Part shown: piece after piece, positions 52,497-62,853 of the stretch
Layout of the letters: every line of letters begins with the position of its first letter
Position numbering within the stretch: the stretch's first letter is position 1
Assembly (NCBI GenBank): GCA_900618795.1
Contig: UYJD01000003.1
Span: 1,184,144 to 1,248,143 of the forward strand
Source: Cyanodermella asteris
Taxonomy: Eukaryota; Ascomycota; Lecanoromycetes; Ostropales; Stictidaceae
Direction of reading: 5' to 3'
DNA: 64,000 nt
Program-made: the position numbers and the translations under genes
The notes under the pieces: model-generated
Told to the model about the DNA's origin: nothing
The model's input: only the letters and a program-made list of their open reading frames with translations
Database searches by the model: none

Positions 52497-53928
52497 GACG
52501 TTGAAGGGGAGAGTCGGAGCGACCGGCAATGCGAACAAAAATGAAGATTGAAAGATTGTCAATGCAAGTGCGGTTGACTGCAGAAGCTGGGGCTGGAGAA
52601 AGCCTCGTCAAGAGAAGCAGCGGTTCAGTAAAACGATTCAATGATTGGTGGGATGGGACTGTGAAATGTACATTTCGTCATTTCCAAAAGTCACATGTCA
52701 ACAAGCACTTCACGCAATTCCGTCAATGGCTTGTTAAGGTAGAAATCCGGTTTGCCAGCTTGTTACTTCCTGGTGTTTATGATCGAATCCGAGCTATGAA
52801 CATGTTTTTTTTCTCGCTGCTCCCAGCAAATCGTGGTCAGCCGTCTCCATGGCCACTACAAGCTCGACGATCGTTCAGCTGACCACATACTACCAACGTA
52901 CAGCATTCAGCTGAGATGGAGACATCGCCAACAGTGATCGGCGTGTTTTCCAAGGGCTGAGACAGCCTGGTCTGAGACGGAGCAACACCTGCGGTGCATA
53001 ATCAGTTCAGAGGAGTTGCGGAGATTAGATTGTGTCGGGCCCTCATCACATCCTGTACGTACGCTCGAAGGATTATTCCAGTGGGGCAGAACAACGATGC
53101 AATCACGTCAACCTCGTGATACCCGCTCTTTACCCATCCACTCATCTTCGTTCGAGCCGTCGGTGTTACTTTTGTGGCTCAATCGGCAATGTCTGTCTGG
53201 CTGTCAGCCTTACGGTTGACCAGCCAAGCCTCCCCGCGCTGGACGAGGCTGGCTGGGTCCCTGACGCTACGAGCGGGCTTAGGATTCAATTGACTCGGCT
53301 ATGCGTTCAACTTTGCCTTGGCAACTTTCCTGTCTCAATCGCAATTTGTACCTTCGAGCTTTCTCAACCGTGTCCATTGCGTCTCTTGATGATGCGATTT
53401 GTGTATTTCATTGTCATCGACATCCGACAGCACAAGTGTCATGATGCCGGCGCGGAAACCGTTCAACATCGCACGACTTTGAAGCCGTACCACCCTCAAG
53501 GCATTTGTTCCGTGGCGTTCTGCCGGGGCTGAGTTCTGTGGTTTGATTGACGAGACGACTGGCATCCGGCACATCATCGACCCTGGTTGCCAGAGCGCAG
53601 CTTTGGCCGCCCAAGGTCAATTATATCGCCCACAATGGCAAGTGCCCGCTCATGGCCTCGGACGAACAGCCAGCTCAGTGGGGTATCCAGACAAAGAAAC
53701 AGCCTGATTTTGAGCTATAGACGGCACGCACGTTGTCCGATGAATTTGTCTGGAGCGACGGTACGATGGTAGGTTGTATATATATTCTGTCCTTGACGAC
53801 GTTTCCATGAGGCCTTGGATCTCTCCACCATCCTTCCACTCCTCTCACAAATCCTGAAGTCCATTTCAGCAACTCAATCCTATCAAGACTTTTGTCACCA
53901 CCTCCAACTTACATCAATCATCATCAAA
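52497..53928. other. Divergent intergenic region
   Basis: 1.43 kb between the SDR gene (-) and the duplicated-domain gene (+), containing a TATA stretch at 53777 for the latter. No frame shows a recognisable domain. Confidence 0.5.
53777..53786 (+). promoter_or_regulatory. TATA box of the duplicated-domain gene
   Basis: TATATATATT lies 152 bp before the ATG at 53929. It is followed by a C/T- and A-rich leader ending ATCATCAAA directly before the start. Confidence 0.5.
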
Positions 53929-54897
53929 ATGGTCAAGCCCGCCGTCGACAAACTTCCCCTCGTCACCCGCAAGAATCTGCGTGACAAATGGGACTCCAAG
54001 AAAGCAGGCTATGAGAAGGAACTCAGCGAGGTCCTCGGTGGTTCTTGGACCATCACCTTCGAGCCAGCTCTCATCTATGCCAACTGCCAGCGCGAGGACA
54101 TGCTCGACCGCATCGCTGACGGCGTGACCTGGTACATCGAACCACTGATCAGAAATGCTCAGCACTGGGTGGATGAGTACGGCGCGGATGGTCTGGCCGA
54201 GCTCGACGCCCTCAACTCAAAGCACACTGTCCACTTCGGCCCTCAAGAAGACACAAAGTTCACGTACGGAGGCATCATCTTCAAGGAAGGTATCTTCCAT
54301 GTCGTGTACGCCGAAGACAACTTCGTGACCAACGTCGACAACATCACGGATCCCCCGGTCATCACCGAAGCCATCAAGCAAGCCGGCAGAGACGGCAGCG
54401 AAGGCGCCAACCCCAGCAAACTGAACGTCGAATCCCGCCTGGACATCCGCAAGAAATGGGATGAAAAGAAAGAGGAGCTGCGCAAGGAAATTGCCGCCGC
54501 CATCAAGATTGACGACATCGTCCTCGAGCCACAATTCGAAGAGATCGCCAGCGCGCTTACTGCGGTGCCGCGACCCAAGGACCAGAACGACCAGTACCGC
54601 TACGATCGTGACCTGAAGGACAACCTGGCGCAGATCGGCAGCATCACCTATTTGTACTTCAAGGCTTTTGCGGAGCGGCTGTCGAGGGACAAGTTCGATC
54701 AGGATGACATGTTGCAGGAGGCGTTCCAGGAGGTGGTCGAGAAGAAGAAGGTTGGCCTGCGGATTGTGGATAAGCTGCAGAAGAAGAGCTACTGTGAGGT
54801 TGTGGCCGAGGATGGTGTCATTTGGATGCAGACCACCACAAAGGAGTGGCGTGTCAACATTGACAGTGTTGCTGACGACCTGATGAACCTCTTCTGA
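53929..54897 (+). CDS. Unrecognised soluble protein with a tandem internal duplication
   Basis: A 322-residue, highly charged, soluble-looking protein of no family I know, without a signal peptide or membrane helix. It consists of two related halves. Half 1 (about 12-140) starts RKNLRDKWDSKKAGYEKEL, has ITFEP near 42-46 and ends VVYAEDNFVTNVDNI. Half 2 (about 169-316) starts RLDIRKKWDEKKEELRKEI, has IVLEP near 197-201 and ends CEVVAEDGVIWMQ then WRVNIDSV. The shared start, middle and end point to an internal duplication of a domain of about 130 residues. The ATG at 53929 (aaaATGG) follows the TATA box and leader; an in-frame extension upstream has no ATG. It faces the membrane protein gene at 55026-56738 with a 128-bp gap. 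Function unknown. Confidence 0.75.
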   Translation: MVKPAVDKLPLVTRKNLRDKWDSKKAGYEKELSEVLGGSWTITFEPALIYANCQREDMLDRIADGVTWYIEPLIRNAQHWVDEYGADGLAELDALNSKHTVHFGPQEDTKFTYGGIIFKEGIFHVVYAEDNFVTNVDNITDPPVITEAIKQAGRDGSEGANPSKLNVESRLDIRKKWDEKKEELRKEIAAAIKIDDIVLEPQFEEIASALTAVPRPKDQNDQYRYDRDLKDNLAQIGSITYLYFKAFAERLSRDKFDQDDMLQEAFQEVVEKKKVGLRIVDKLQKKSYCEVVAEDGVIWMQTTTKEWRVNIDSVADDLMNLF

Positions 54898-55025
54898 ACG
54901 AGGCCAGATATAAACGTAAATATCCGAGGTAGATATGATGAATGGAACTGAAGGTGCACAAGCATGCTCTTTTAAACAGACTTCTCCGTCATAGCCATGC
55001 TGTGCGTTACAAATTGTCCTGTATA

Positions 55026-56738
55026 TCAGAAGTGAGGCAAGATTTCTGTCCACTCCGGAGTATTGTAAGCTGCCGCAGGAAGTTCTCGGATGCTAACAAA
55101 AGCTTCCACAACAATGAACACCCTTGCCAAAATTAAACTGCACCCACAAACAAACACTAGCATTCCGAGGCCGAGGCTCTGCCACCACTTCTTCTCTCCA
55201 TCCATCCAGCGCTCCCAGAACTCGTTCAAGGGTGGATAGTTTGCGACGACAAAGTTTAAAATCACCCAGAGACCGCCACAGAATCCAATGTAACAGGCAG
55301 ACCCCCGCCAGATCCACGCCTCGACCGTGCTCGGATAATGATCGTTCCAAGCGGCGGCGTGGATGCCGCCGTAGCAAAAGTTTGCGAGCCAGAGAACCAT
55401 GCCGACGACGAGGCCGTCGACGCTTCGCAAGAGGTCGTCGCCGGGCCAGTTCTGGATGTGGTCCGCCACCAGCTGCTCCGGCTTGAGGTGGAGACACGAT
55501 TTGGCGTCGACAGTGTGCGAGAGAGCGATGCGGTTGTCGAGGAGATGAGGATGCTGTTTAAGCGCCGTTTCGAGGAGTCTCCAGCGTTTCGTGGCCGAGC
55601 CGGACGGCTGCGGAGCGGAGCCTTCTTGGATGATTCGAGGCCGTCGTTCGAAGAATGCGGTGCCTGCATCTTTCTCCCGCCTTTTTCTGAGCTCTTGCAA
55701 GCAGACTGTCGGCGCTTGGCGGATGCAAATTCCGTCTGCTGTCTCATCGCTCGCGACGACAGCTTTCGCCGGCTTCGAGATTGCTGCTGGGTTTGGGCCT
55801 TGTGTCGCGTCCGATTCCGAGTCGCTGTCCGATCCGACGCAATCACCTGCAGACAGATCGGTGGCAGCCCGCAACATCAACGTCTCCATCTCTGGCGTTT
55901 TCGAGTATAGACTCATGTGTGCAAAAGTCGTTTTGACGATAGTATGTGATTGTAGGTTCTCGACGCTGGCTTGCCCGCTCAATTCGCTGCTAATATACAT
56001 AAATGCAGCTAGGGGTGCCAATCGCTCGTCCCGAAGCACAATCGGCTCTTCAGGTAACAATGGCTTGTCCCACCAGAAGAGATACATGGCAAAAGCGCAG
56101 AGCACATGTGCTACAGTGTTGATCTCCAACAGCGTCACCGGCAGGTTCACGCAGAGACGGCCGATGACTTGCAAAAGCATCCAGCCTGCTTGTATGATGA
56201 CCGCGGCTTTGGCCAGATCGTTTGCTTTCGACTTGTCCATAATCTCCTCCTTGCTCACACGAGGCAGGAATCCGCAACTGGCGAGCAGCGAAATGCCTCG
56301 AGCCGTTATTGCTAGTCGGACCGGCTTGTCAGCTTCCCTGTCCGTTCCATCCGGCAAAAGCTCTTTGAACGAGTCCAGCTCCAACGCGAACCCGCCCGTG
56401 CAAGCGAAAAAGCTGTGTGCCATCGTCCAGTTGGTATTCGATCCCTTGGCGCCGTGCGGATTGTCCTGGGCTCGGATCAACTTCGACAGTAACCGCGCAG
56501 AGCTCCACTGTCGCCAAGCAGTGAAGACCACCAGCTCGGGCGCATATATACCGGTGGTGATCCACCGAAAATTCATGAGCAGCGTGGAGAGTCGACTTTG
56601 TCCTCGAGCAGGGACGTTCAGATGCAGGGCGGACCAGACACACAGTACCAAGGTCAAAAGGCAGGAGATGATTAGTGACCAGGTACCCCGTCCTGGGGGT
56701 TCATCGACGTAGCCGACAAGGGTGTTATTCGATGCCAT
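55026..56738 (-). CDS. Fungal multi-pass membrane protein of unknown function
   Basis: A 570-residue protein of a family common in ascomycetes that has no assigned function. Membrane segments lie near 19-41 (WSLIISCLLTLVLCVWSALH), about 200-230 (VAHVLCAFAMYLFWWDKPL) and, in the C-terminal third, VDGLVVGMVLWLANFCYGGI, RGSACYIGFCGGLWVILNFV and LGLGMLVFVCGCSLILARVF. Family marks are WRQW near 76, MAHSFFACTGGFALEL, EINTVAHVLCA and the end VEAFVSIRELPAAAY then TPEWTEILPHF. Between about 300 and 400 is a Ser/Asp/Arg-rich cytosolic loop. The ATG at 56738 starts the usual N-terminus. Single exon, convergent with the duplicated-domain gene. Confidence 0.75.
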   Translation of the reverse strand: MASNNTLVGYVDEPPGRGTWSLIISCLLTLVLCVWSALHLNVPARGQSRLSTLLMNFRWITTGIYAPELVVFTAWRQWSSARLLSKLIRAQDNPHGAKGSNTNWTMAHSFFACTGGFALELDSFKELLPDGTDREADKPVRLAITARGISLLASCGFLPRVSKEEIMDKSKANDLAKAAVIIQAGWMLLQVIGRLCVNLPVTLLEINTVAHVLCAFAMYLFWWDKPLLPEEPIVLRDERLAPLAAFMYISSELSGQASVENLQSHTIVKTTFAHMSLYSKTPEMETLMLRAATDLSAGDCVGSDSDSESDATQGPNPAAISKPAKAVVASDETADGICIRQAPTVCLQELRKRREKDAGTAFFERRPRIIQEGSAPQPSGSATKRWRLLETALKQHPHLLDNRIALSHTVDAKSCLHLKPEQLVADHIQNWPGDDLLRSVDGLVVGMVLWLANFCYGGIHAAAWNDHYPSTVEAWIWRGSACYIGFCGGLWVILNFVVANYPPLNEFWERWMDGEKKWWQSLGLGMLVFVCGCSLILARVFIVVEAFVSIRELPAAAYNTPEWTEILPHF

Positions 56739-57466
56739 GTCAATTAGATAGAAGAGAAAAGAGTAGAAAAACTAGAGAAAAACTAGAGACATATCACATA
56801 CACGGACATATTCTAAACAATATCAAGCATGAAAAACCGTCCTAGAAGGTGTCCAGGCCACAATTTAGCAGCCGTATCTTACATGCATGATCCAGGCAAA
56901 GCAGAGTCAAAGGAAAGGTAGGTATCAACCCCGAGAAGCAACATCTCGGTGCAATTGCAACGATTCACAGACCTCCATTATGGTGACCGACAGCAACTTG
57001 ATTGGACCAACGGCGGCGCGATACAGTGTACGTCCAGAGGAGGAGTTGAAGAATAGCGTGTCACGTTCAGCCCCTGCTTCCACCCAGCGCTTACGGGGCG
57101 GCTAACGGGTCGGCTTCTCCGCCAAGCCCGCTGCGATCTTCAGCTGAAGCTTCGTTTTCGACCCAAACAGGTGACGATCTGCCAGTGCTGTTCCTATTTT
57201 CTGATGCATGCGAACGGGCTTTGGCGCTTCGCAATGGGTGAAGTAAGGAGGCCAAAGTACTCGTGAACCCCGAGTCGCTCCGAGAGAAAAACGTCGCGAG
57301 AAGCAATTGCTGTCCACGAGCAATAAAACAACTTCGATACCTGAACGATAAGCAGCCGATGAATTGACTTCCTGGTCTATTTGCAACCCCTGCCTTTGCG
57401 ATCAAATTTGCGGTACCGTTCGACTTTGTTGACAGGGTGGCTTGAGGCCCTCGTAGTCACGTCTCC
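56739..57466. other. Divergent promoter region
   Basis: 728 bp between the membrane protein gene (-) and the PAQR gene (+). An A-rich patch of AGAAAAACTAGAG repeats lies near 56755-56785, at the start of the minus-strand gene's leader. Confidence 0.45.
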
Positions 57467-58529
57467 ATGGCACCACGACTTCTAGGCTGGAAGGAGATCG
57501 GTACGTTTTGTCACCAGCTGCATTTATGTAACGAGTTACTCACGAATTCCAGAGCCATGGCAGCGGTATCTACTAAGCGTGACATTTGAAACTACCATAT
57601 TCTGACCTGTACCAGTGACAACGAGTACATCCTCACAAGCTACAGGTCTGTATACGGAGTCTGCTGACCTGATACATACTGACAGATCGCAGACAAGCAT
57701 CGTTGTCGTACGTCAAATCATTTAGGAGCATATTTACATTTCACAACGAAACCAGTGAGTGCGTCAATCCTCCCCGGAATTACAACCCTGACCAGGAACC
57801 CCAGCCAACATCTGGACGCACCTACTCGGAGCGGTTTTGTTTGTCTACATGCTCTACGGAGTCAGTCAGATATCGACGAACACCATCACCAAAGAGGAAG
57901 CAGTTGCGGACTCAGCTGCCGTCGGCCTCTTCTGCCTCTGCACGATTGCCTGCTTTTTGCTGTCGACGAGCTTCCACACCTTTTCGGACCACAGCGAGGA
58001 CATGCATCGCTTCGGCAACCAACTCGACCACCTCGGAATCGTGCTGGTCATGTGGGGTACGGGGATCAGCGGTTGCTACTTTGGCCTCCACTGCGACGCT
58101 GTGTTGAGAAACACATATTTCGTGCTCTTGACCAGCACGGCCGTGGGGTGCGGCGTCTTCACGCTCCAGCCAAAGTTCCGGAAGCCCACGTACCGAACTG
58201 CCAGATTCTTGCTTTACTGCTTCCTCGGAGCCAGCTTATTTGCGCCCGTGGTGCATGGCATTTGGCTTTACGGGTGGACGACGCTGAATCAGCGCATGCA
58301 AGTTTCGCATTTTCTTGGACTTGCAGTCATCAATTTTGCCGGCGCGGCGGTCTATGCCATGAGGATACCCGAGAGATGGTTTCCGGGCACTTTCGACCTC
58401 ATCGGGCAGAGTCACAATTGGATGCATGTTCTGGTCTTCACTGGTGCCGTGGTCAGGTTCGTCGGGTTACTGGATGCAAGAAAGTACTGGCATGAGAACG
58501 GCGGGTATGAAGTGATTTGCTCGATCTGA
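57467..58529 (+). CDS. PAQR / haemolysin-III family membrane receptor-like protein (Izh-like)
   Basis: A 287-residue seven-helix membrane protein related to adiponectin receptors and yeast Izh proteins, which affect zinc and lipid homeostasis. Five exons: 57467-57500, 57553-57565 (13 nt), 57616-57645, 57693-57754 and 57805-58529; introns are 52, 50, 47 and 50 nt with CTRAC-like branch points. Only splicing rebuilds the family N-terminus: LGWKEIEPWQRDNEYILTSY, then SFRSIFTFHNET and TNIWTHLLGAVLF. The metal-site residues are all present: STSFHTF, an Asp in QLDHLGI, and HNWMH near the C-terminus. Exon 5 encodes the seven helices. The start (tccATGG) is the first ATG that reads into the conserved region. 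The model is inferred from homology to the family and keeps frame through all junctions. Confidence 0.9.
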
Positions 58530-59040
58530 AAACCATGCTCGTACTGGGTTCACCGCTATCATTCTCATACCATACCACCCCGGCATGGAGAGCAATCATC
58601 GCCGCATACCCAGTCTTGCCAACGTCAAGATACATTAGCCAACCCCCGTGACCAGGTCCTTCTGCAGTAGTTCAGCCAGTCAAGTATCAAACGTCAACCA
58701 TATCCGGTAAAGGAGCAACGGCGGTCGCATACACGGTCGACTCTTAGCGAGGCGCAGTGCTTTCTGGCAAGGGGGACGAAAGCCTCGACGTGCAGAAAAA
58801 GGTGGCGGTGATAGCTCGCTGATTGGCGCGCAGATCACCCAAACGCCTTGGACTTCACAGCCTTGAGATGCCAACCCCACCGCATCACCACATCTAGCAC
58901 TGTTCTTTCTCCCGCTGCAGAAAGCGCAATTGGTAGGCTTGTGTTTTTGCCGCTTTTATCAAGGATGTTAAGCGTTTCTCAATTGAATCAGAGAGTACTT
59001 CTGGAATCCAATTCTTTTCGAGAGGATTGCCATGGGCTGA
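58530..59040. other. Spacer between convergent genes
   Basis: 511 bp between the 3' ends of PAQR (+) and the small membrane protein gene (-). I see no feature. Confidence 0.45.
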
Positions 59041-59532
59041 TCAAGCTGGAAGCTCCTGCGCTCTTTCGACCGTCGGCAGCTCTTTGCTCTGGCCGCCGTC
59101 GCTGTTTTCTGTTTTGCCGACCAGGCGTCTGTACCAAAGATCAAAAGTGCTCGTGTGCCCTTTGTTCGTTGTCCCGGCACCTGGAGTAGTTGCCAGCATT
59201 TCTCGAGGCCTCTCCCTCGTCTCGGCCTCCACCCTCTGCACGCCCCCGAGTTCCGCCGTCCTGGACCCAGACACGGCCCCTGTCGGTAGCTGGGCTTCGA
59301 GATCCGTAACGACATTTGTTGCTTGCGGGTTATTTGATTGCTGCTGCTGTAGCCGTTGTTCCAGCTTTTTCATCAACTCGTCCTCTCGTGACTTCTTCCT
59401 GTCTTTATCCCAGTGGTAGAAAGCACAACGGGCGACGATGCCAATAGGAACCAAAACTGCTAAGCCTGCGAGAGCGGCGATTGAGGTGCCTGAGCTGTGA
59501 TTTGATGATGTGCTGTAGTCGTCTGACGACAT
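59041..59532 (-). CDS. Small single-pass membrane protein, unrecognised
   Basis: A 163-residue protein I do not recognise. A short Ser-rich N-terminus is followed by one membrane helix at about 17-40 (SIAALAGLAVLVPIGIVARC), then a basic stop-transfer patch (HWDKDRKKSRE) and a short coiled coil (DELMKKLEQRLQQQQ). The rest is polar and probably disordered. The order helix then positive charges suggests an N-out, C-in topology. The ATG at 59532 is chosen; the upstream in-frame stretch (MNKANNPPT...) would place 34 unrelated residues before it. Single exon. Confidence 0.5.
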   Translation of the reverse strand: MSSDDYSTSSNHSSGTSIAALAGLAVLVPIGIVARCAFYHWDKDRKKSREDELMKKLEQRLQQQQSNNPQATNVVTDLEAQLPTGAVSGSRTAELGGVQRVEAETRERPREMLATTPGAGTTNKGHTSTFDLWYRRLVGKTENSDGGQSKELPTVERAQELPA

Positions 59533-60192
59533 TGTCGGAGGAGATAGGTGTAGGATCTTGGCTGCGGTAACGGGTGCCCGAGAATTTAAAAATGCGGTGC
59601 ACGAGACGGTCGGTGGGTTGTTAGCTTTGTTCAAGGTTCGCAGATAGCATCAGGACAAGAACATCCTAGGTCATAGGGTCAGGGGCATCGGACGATCTTA
59701 TAGTCTGATAGACAACTCTGTCACTGGTCAAAAAGCAGCGACGGTACTGGCAGTATCCATGCTCAGCCACGGCAAGCTGCGGTGATTCGTGAAGCTACGA
59801 ACGAAGCTACACCCCTTTCGATCCACAGTCTTGCTCAAATCAAGATGGCGCTGCCACGAAGCGCGGAGTCTGGAGGCTGTGCGGACCAGAAAATCTCGGT
59901 CTGGACATGGACAAATAAGAGGGCAACAGATCAGTGAGCATTTCAAGCAGGGTCTTTGGAGGTGGACTGCGCATTCGACATGGCGACTGGTCATGGTCAA
60001 TGATTTGCGAGCGTGCTCACCTTGTCGCTCAGTCCATCCCTTGCAATTCCCCTCTCAAGGACCATCGCACCGTGAGCCCCTGAGGAGACTTGCCCGGCGT
60101 TTGACAATCTGGATCGCTTCGGGGAAGTCTTGGCTGGAGAAAATGGTTGTCTTGATTGGGGTTTCCATATCAGATGCTTCAGGCTGGCTGCC
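59533..60192. other. Intergenic region
   Basis: 660 bp, with the promoter side of the small membrane protein gene and the 3' flank of the decarboxylase gene. I see no RNA gene or repeat. Confidence 0.45.
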
Positions 60193-61287
60193 CTAGGCCT
60201 TCAACTTTGCTTTGTATGCTTTCCAGCCCTCGTCCCGGTATCGCTTCGCCTCGGCGACCTTGTCCTGAGCAGCGTATATGCCGCGTCCAACAATGATAAT
60301 ATCACAACCCTCGTCCTTTATGACCTTCTCGGGGGTCCTGTACTGTTGTCCCAAGTTGTCGCCTTCTGCCTTCGCTACCAGCTGTACGCCAGGTGTCATG
60401 GTCAAGAAACTGTCACCGTCCTCGGTGTTGAGACCTTCCTGCGCAATGTAGCCCATGACGAAATCTTTGTTGTCACGTGCCATCTTGACGCACGCAGCCG
60501 TGTATTCTGGACCCATCAGGTTGCCAGCACTTGACATCTGAGCGAGCAAAAGCAGGCCGCGCAGCATTGGGGGCTCGGGGATATCTTCGTCTGCAACCTC
60601 ATATTCCTCCTCAAGGGCGCTCTCGTTGGGGGGCGACCTGAGCCGGTTTGGTGAGCGATGGCCCTCGCGAGGCTCCGAAGTCTGGTACATGTGCGTCGTT
60701 GTGACGATGCTGCCCTTGCGAGCCAGAGGGGTATCTGATGGCTTGCCGTATTTGTCTCCATTTGTCCTGGGCCTGTTCCCTTCCTCCTCTTCATCCTCGT
60801 CGTCTGACTGTGCTGGTGTTCCTGTGTATATCTCGGTGCTCACACTCTGACTGAAACCTAGGACTGCCTTCTCCGCCGCCTGTTTCAAGCCTGTAATGAT
60901 TGCGGGGCCAGAGATGACATGGGCGTTGACAATATGGGCCCACTCTGCGATCTTCTGGGGCCCGCGGCCATATTGTGCGGCGACGGTGCTGCCAATGTCT
61001 GCAAACTTGCGATCCTCGAAGATGAGAAACTTTTTGCGTCGCGAGATCTCTTTCAGACCTCTTATTGTTCGTTCACCAAAATCATCAATGCTGTCGGCAT
61101 GTGTTTTCAACACACAGATATGGTCTCCAACATCTTCAGCCAATTTCAACAGCGTCGATGTGTTATGGACGTCGGCCGAAACGCAGAGATTTGTCTTTTT
61201 CGTAGCGATCAGCTCGCAGAGGTATGCTGTAAGTGGATGCGCGGTGGATTCGGCGGCGCGTGCCTCGAAGGACTTTGCTCGAGCCAT
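60193..61287 (-). CDS. pyrG: Orotidine 5'-phosphate decarboxylase
   Basis: A cytosolic enzyme for the last step of UMP synthesis: OMP to UMP and CO2. 364 residues. The substrate and catalytic residues are in place: Asp39 in CVSADVHN, Lys61 in KTHAD, and FEDRKFADIG (Asp92, Lys94, Asp97) at about 90-99. The C-terminal half has TPGVQL, EDGDSFLT and IIIVGRGIY, where the phosphate binds. Like other filamentous ascomycetes it carries an insert of about 90 residues (about 157-250), acidic at its start (SDDEDEEEEG), absent from yeast Ura3 (267 residues). The ATG at 61287 (MARAKSFEARAAESTAHPLT) matches the usual N-terminus. Single exon, divergent from APC10. Confidence 0.95.
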   Translation of the reverse strand: MARAKSFEARAAESTAHPLTAYLCELIATKKTNLCVSADVHNTSTLLKLAEDVGDHICVLKTHADSIDDFGERTIRGLKEISRRKKFLIFEDRKFADIGSTVAAQYGRGPQKIAEWAHIVNAHVISGPAIITGLKQAAEKAVLGFSQSVSTEIYTGTPAQSDDEDEEEEGNRPRTNGDKYGKPSDTPLARKGSIVTTTHMYQTSEPREGHRSPNRLRSPPNESALEEEYEVADEDIPEPPMLRGLLLLAQMSSAGNLMGPEYTAACVKMARDNKDFVMGYIAQEGLNTEDGDSFLTMTPGVQLVAKAEGDNLGQQYRTPEKVIKDEGCDIIIVGRGIYAAQDKVAEAKRYRDEGWKAYKAKLKA

Positions 61288-62853
61288 CTTCTGAGCTGTG
61301 GCGCACTGACGCTGTGTGGTAATGACGGTGTATAGGAGACTGTCTGCCCCCGTTGCTCTTTCACGGTCTGCGTAGGAGAAGCACAGGGTCGGGGTCAAAG
61401 AGAGGTGATGACGGGTGTGCGAAGAGGGTGCTCATGCGGGTAGCGTCACAGGGCGTCGAAGTATGTTCCAGGTCAAGGTGCAACAATTGGCGTGAAGCAA
61501 ACTAGCAGCCTTGTCTAGTGGGTGGAGTTGAGTATAAGTATGGAGAAGTAGTCGAGGTAGGGCAGGGCGGGGGATGGATAAAGACCGGGATGCGGGTAAT
61601 TGGAGTGGTATAAGGATTCGGTGCAGCAGCGGGGGCAGCAAGGGCGTTGTGTAAGCTGTTACAAGCGCAGTTGCAGCAGGCGAGTTCGAGATGGCACAGA
61701 CGAGGGACGGAACGGGAGGGCAGGGAAAAGAATTCGAGCTTCTCGGTAGTCGTTGTCAGCAAAGTATCTCAGGAGGATAAAGTCGGTGGGTACATATGCA
61801 GAGCTGGAAAAGGCGAGGGGCCGAGACCCACCCGCCCGCCCGCCCAAGGGTTCAAGCATGCTTTCCTGCCGGCGCCAATTGGCTTGTTCGGGGCCCAGAA
61901 GGAAGAGGCTCATCGGAGATGGAAGCAGAGCACCACGACCGATTATTGAGGCAAGCTTGTGTGACCGCTCGAGCAGGCCGCACGCCAAGGTCGTCCTTTG
62001 TCGGCCGCCATCTGGCAGCACATGGCCAGACGGTGTGAGGGCTTGGAGGTGAGCCGGTGCGGCGCGCTTCGCTGTTCTGTGCGAGTCTTGGACTGTGTTC
62101 TCTCCACGGCGACGGTGGTGGGGTGAGTGAGATGCTTGCTTGGTGGGAGTGTGATGGGAAACAAGGTTGGCTGCAGGCATCGATCTGACAGGCGGAGCCT
62201 CGGAGTCGTCCGGCCTGAATTGACCGTCAACAATTCAGCCCTTTTCCGCTACCCGCTTTCAATCCTCCAAAGCTGCTACCGTACCGGCATTCATGCGATA
62301 ATCTTCCTTCTCCGCAGGGCTGAGCAGCTGCTGATCCTTCTTCTGACCTGCCACATCGCATCAGCGGCATCAGCAGCATCAGCTAACCGGCAGCCACAAC
62401 CGTCGTCGGTGTGACCGCCGTCGACAACCACTGGTCACGCCCGCCGAGCCGGCATCGCTACACGTACGCACTAACTCGATATCCCTGCCTCGACAACTGT
62501 CTTCAAGGTGAGTCCAGCTAAACGTCAACTCTTCCACACCGCCCGTTGCGCCAATTCGAGCAATCAATGCCTGCATGCACCCTTCGCTCACTGCTTTGGA
62601 GCGAACGGCTGCAATGCAGGGACGCCGTTGATGTGACCCGCCATGTACGCTTTCCGGGAGCCTGAGCGCCGAGGGTACTTACATTACTCTATCGGTTTGC
62701 GTCTTATCATCTGTTTCCCGCTTCGAGAACGAGGACTGATTCTCCAGGTGGCTTAGGAAAATGCTGTGGAACCGACAACCTGTCCTCGCTGATTCGCCCA
62801 CTTGAGACTTCACCAACCTGATTCACGGCTTGCAATTCTCTCTCTTCCTGACC
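61288..62853. other. Divergent intergenic region, pyrG and APC10
   Basis: 1.57 kb between two start codons pointing apart, so both promoters lie here. A short CATCAG-type repeat occurs near 62355-62382. Frames of up to 173 codons show no domain. Confidence 0.5.

Noticed and set aside
52048-52641. Arg-rich minus-strand frame overlapping the SDR
   Set aside because: Shifted-frame shadow of the SDR exon 1, with His/Arg repeats from GC-rich third positions.
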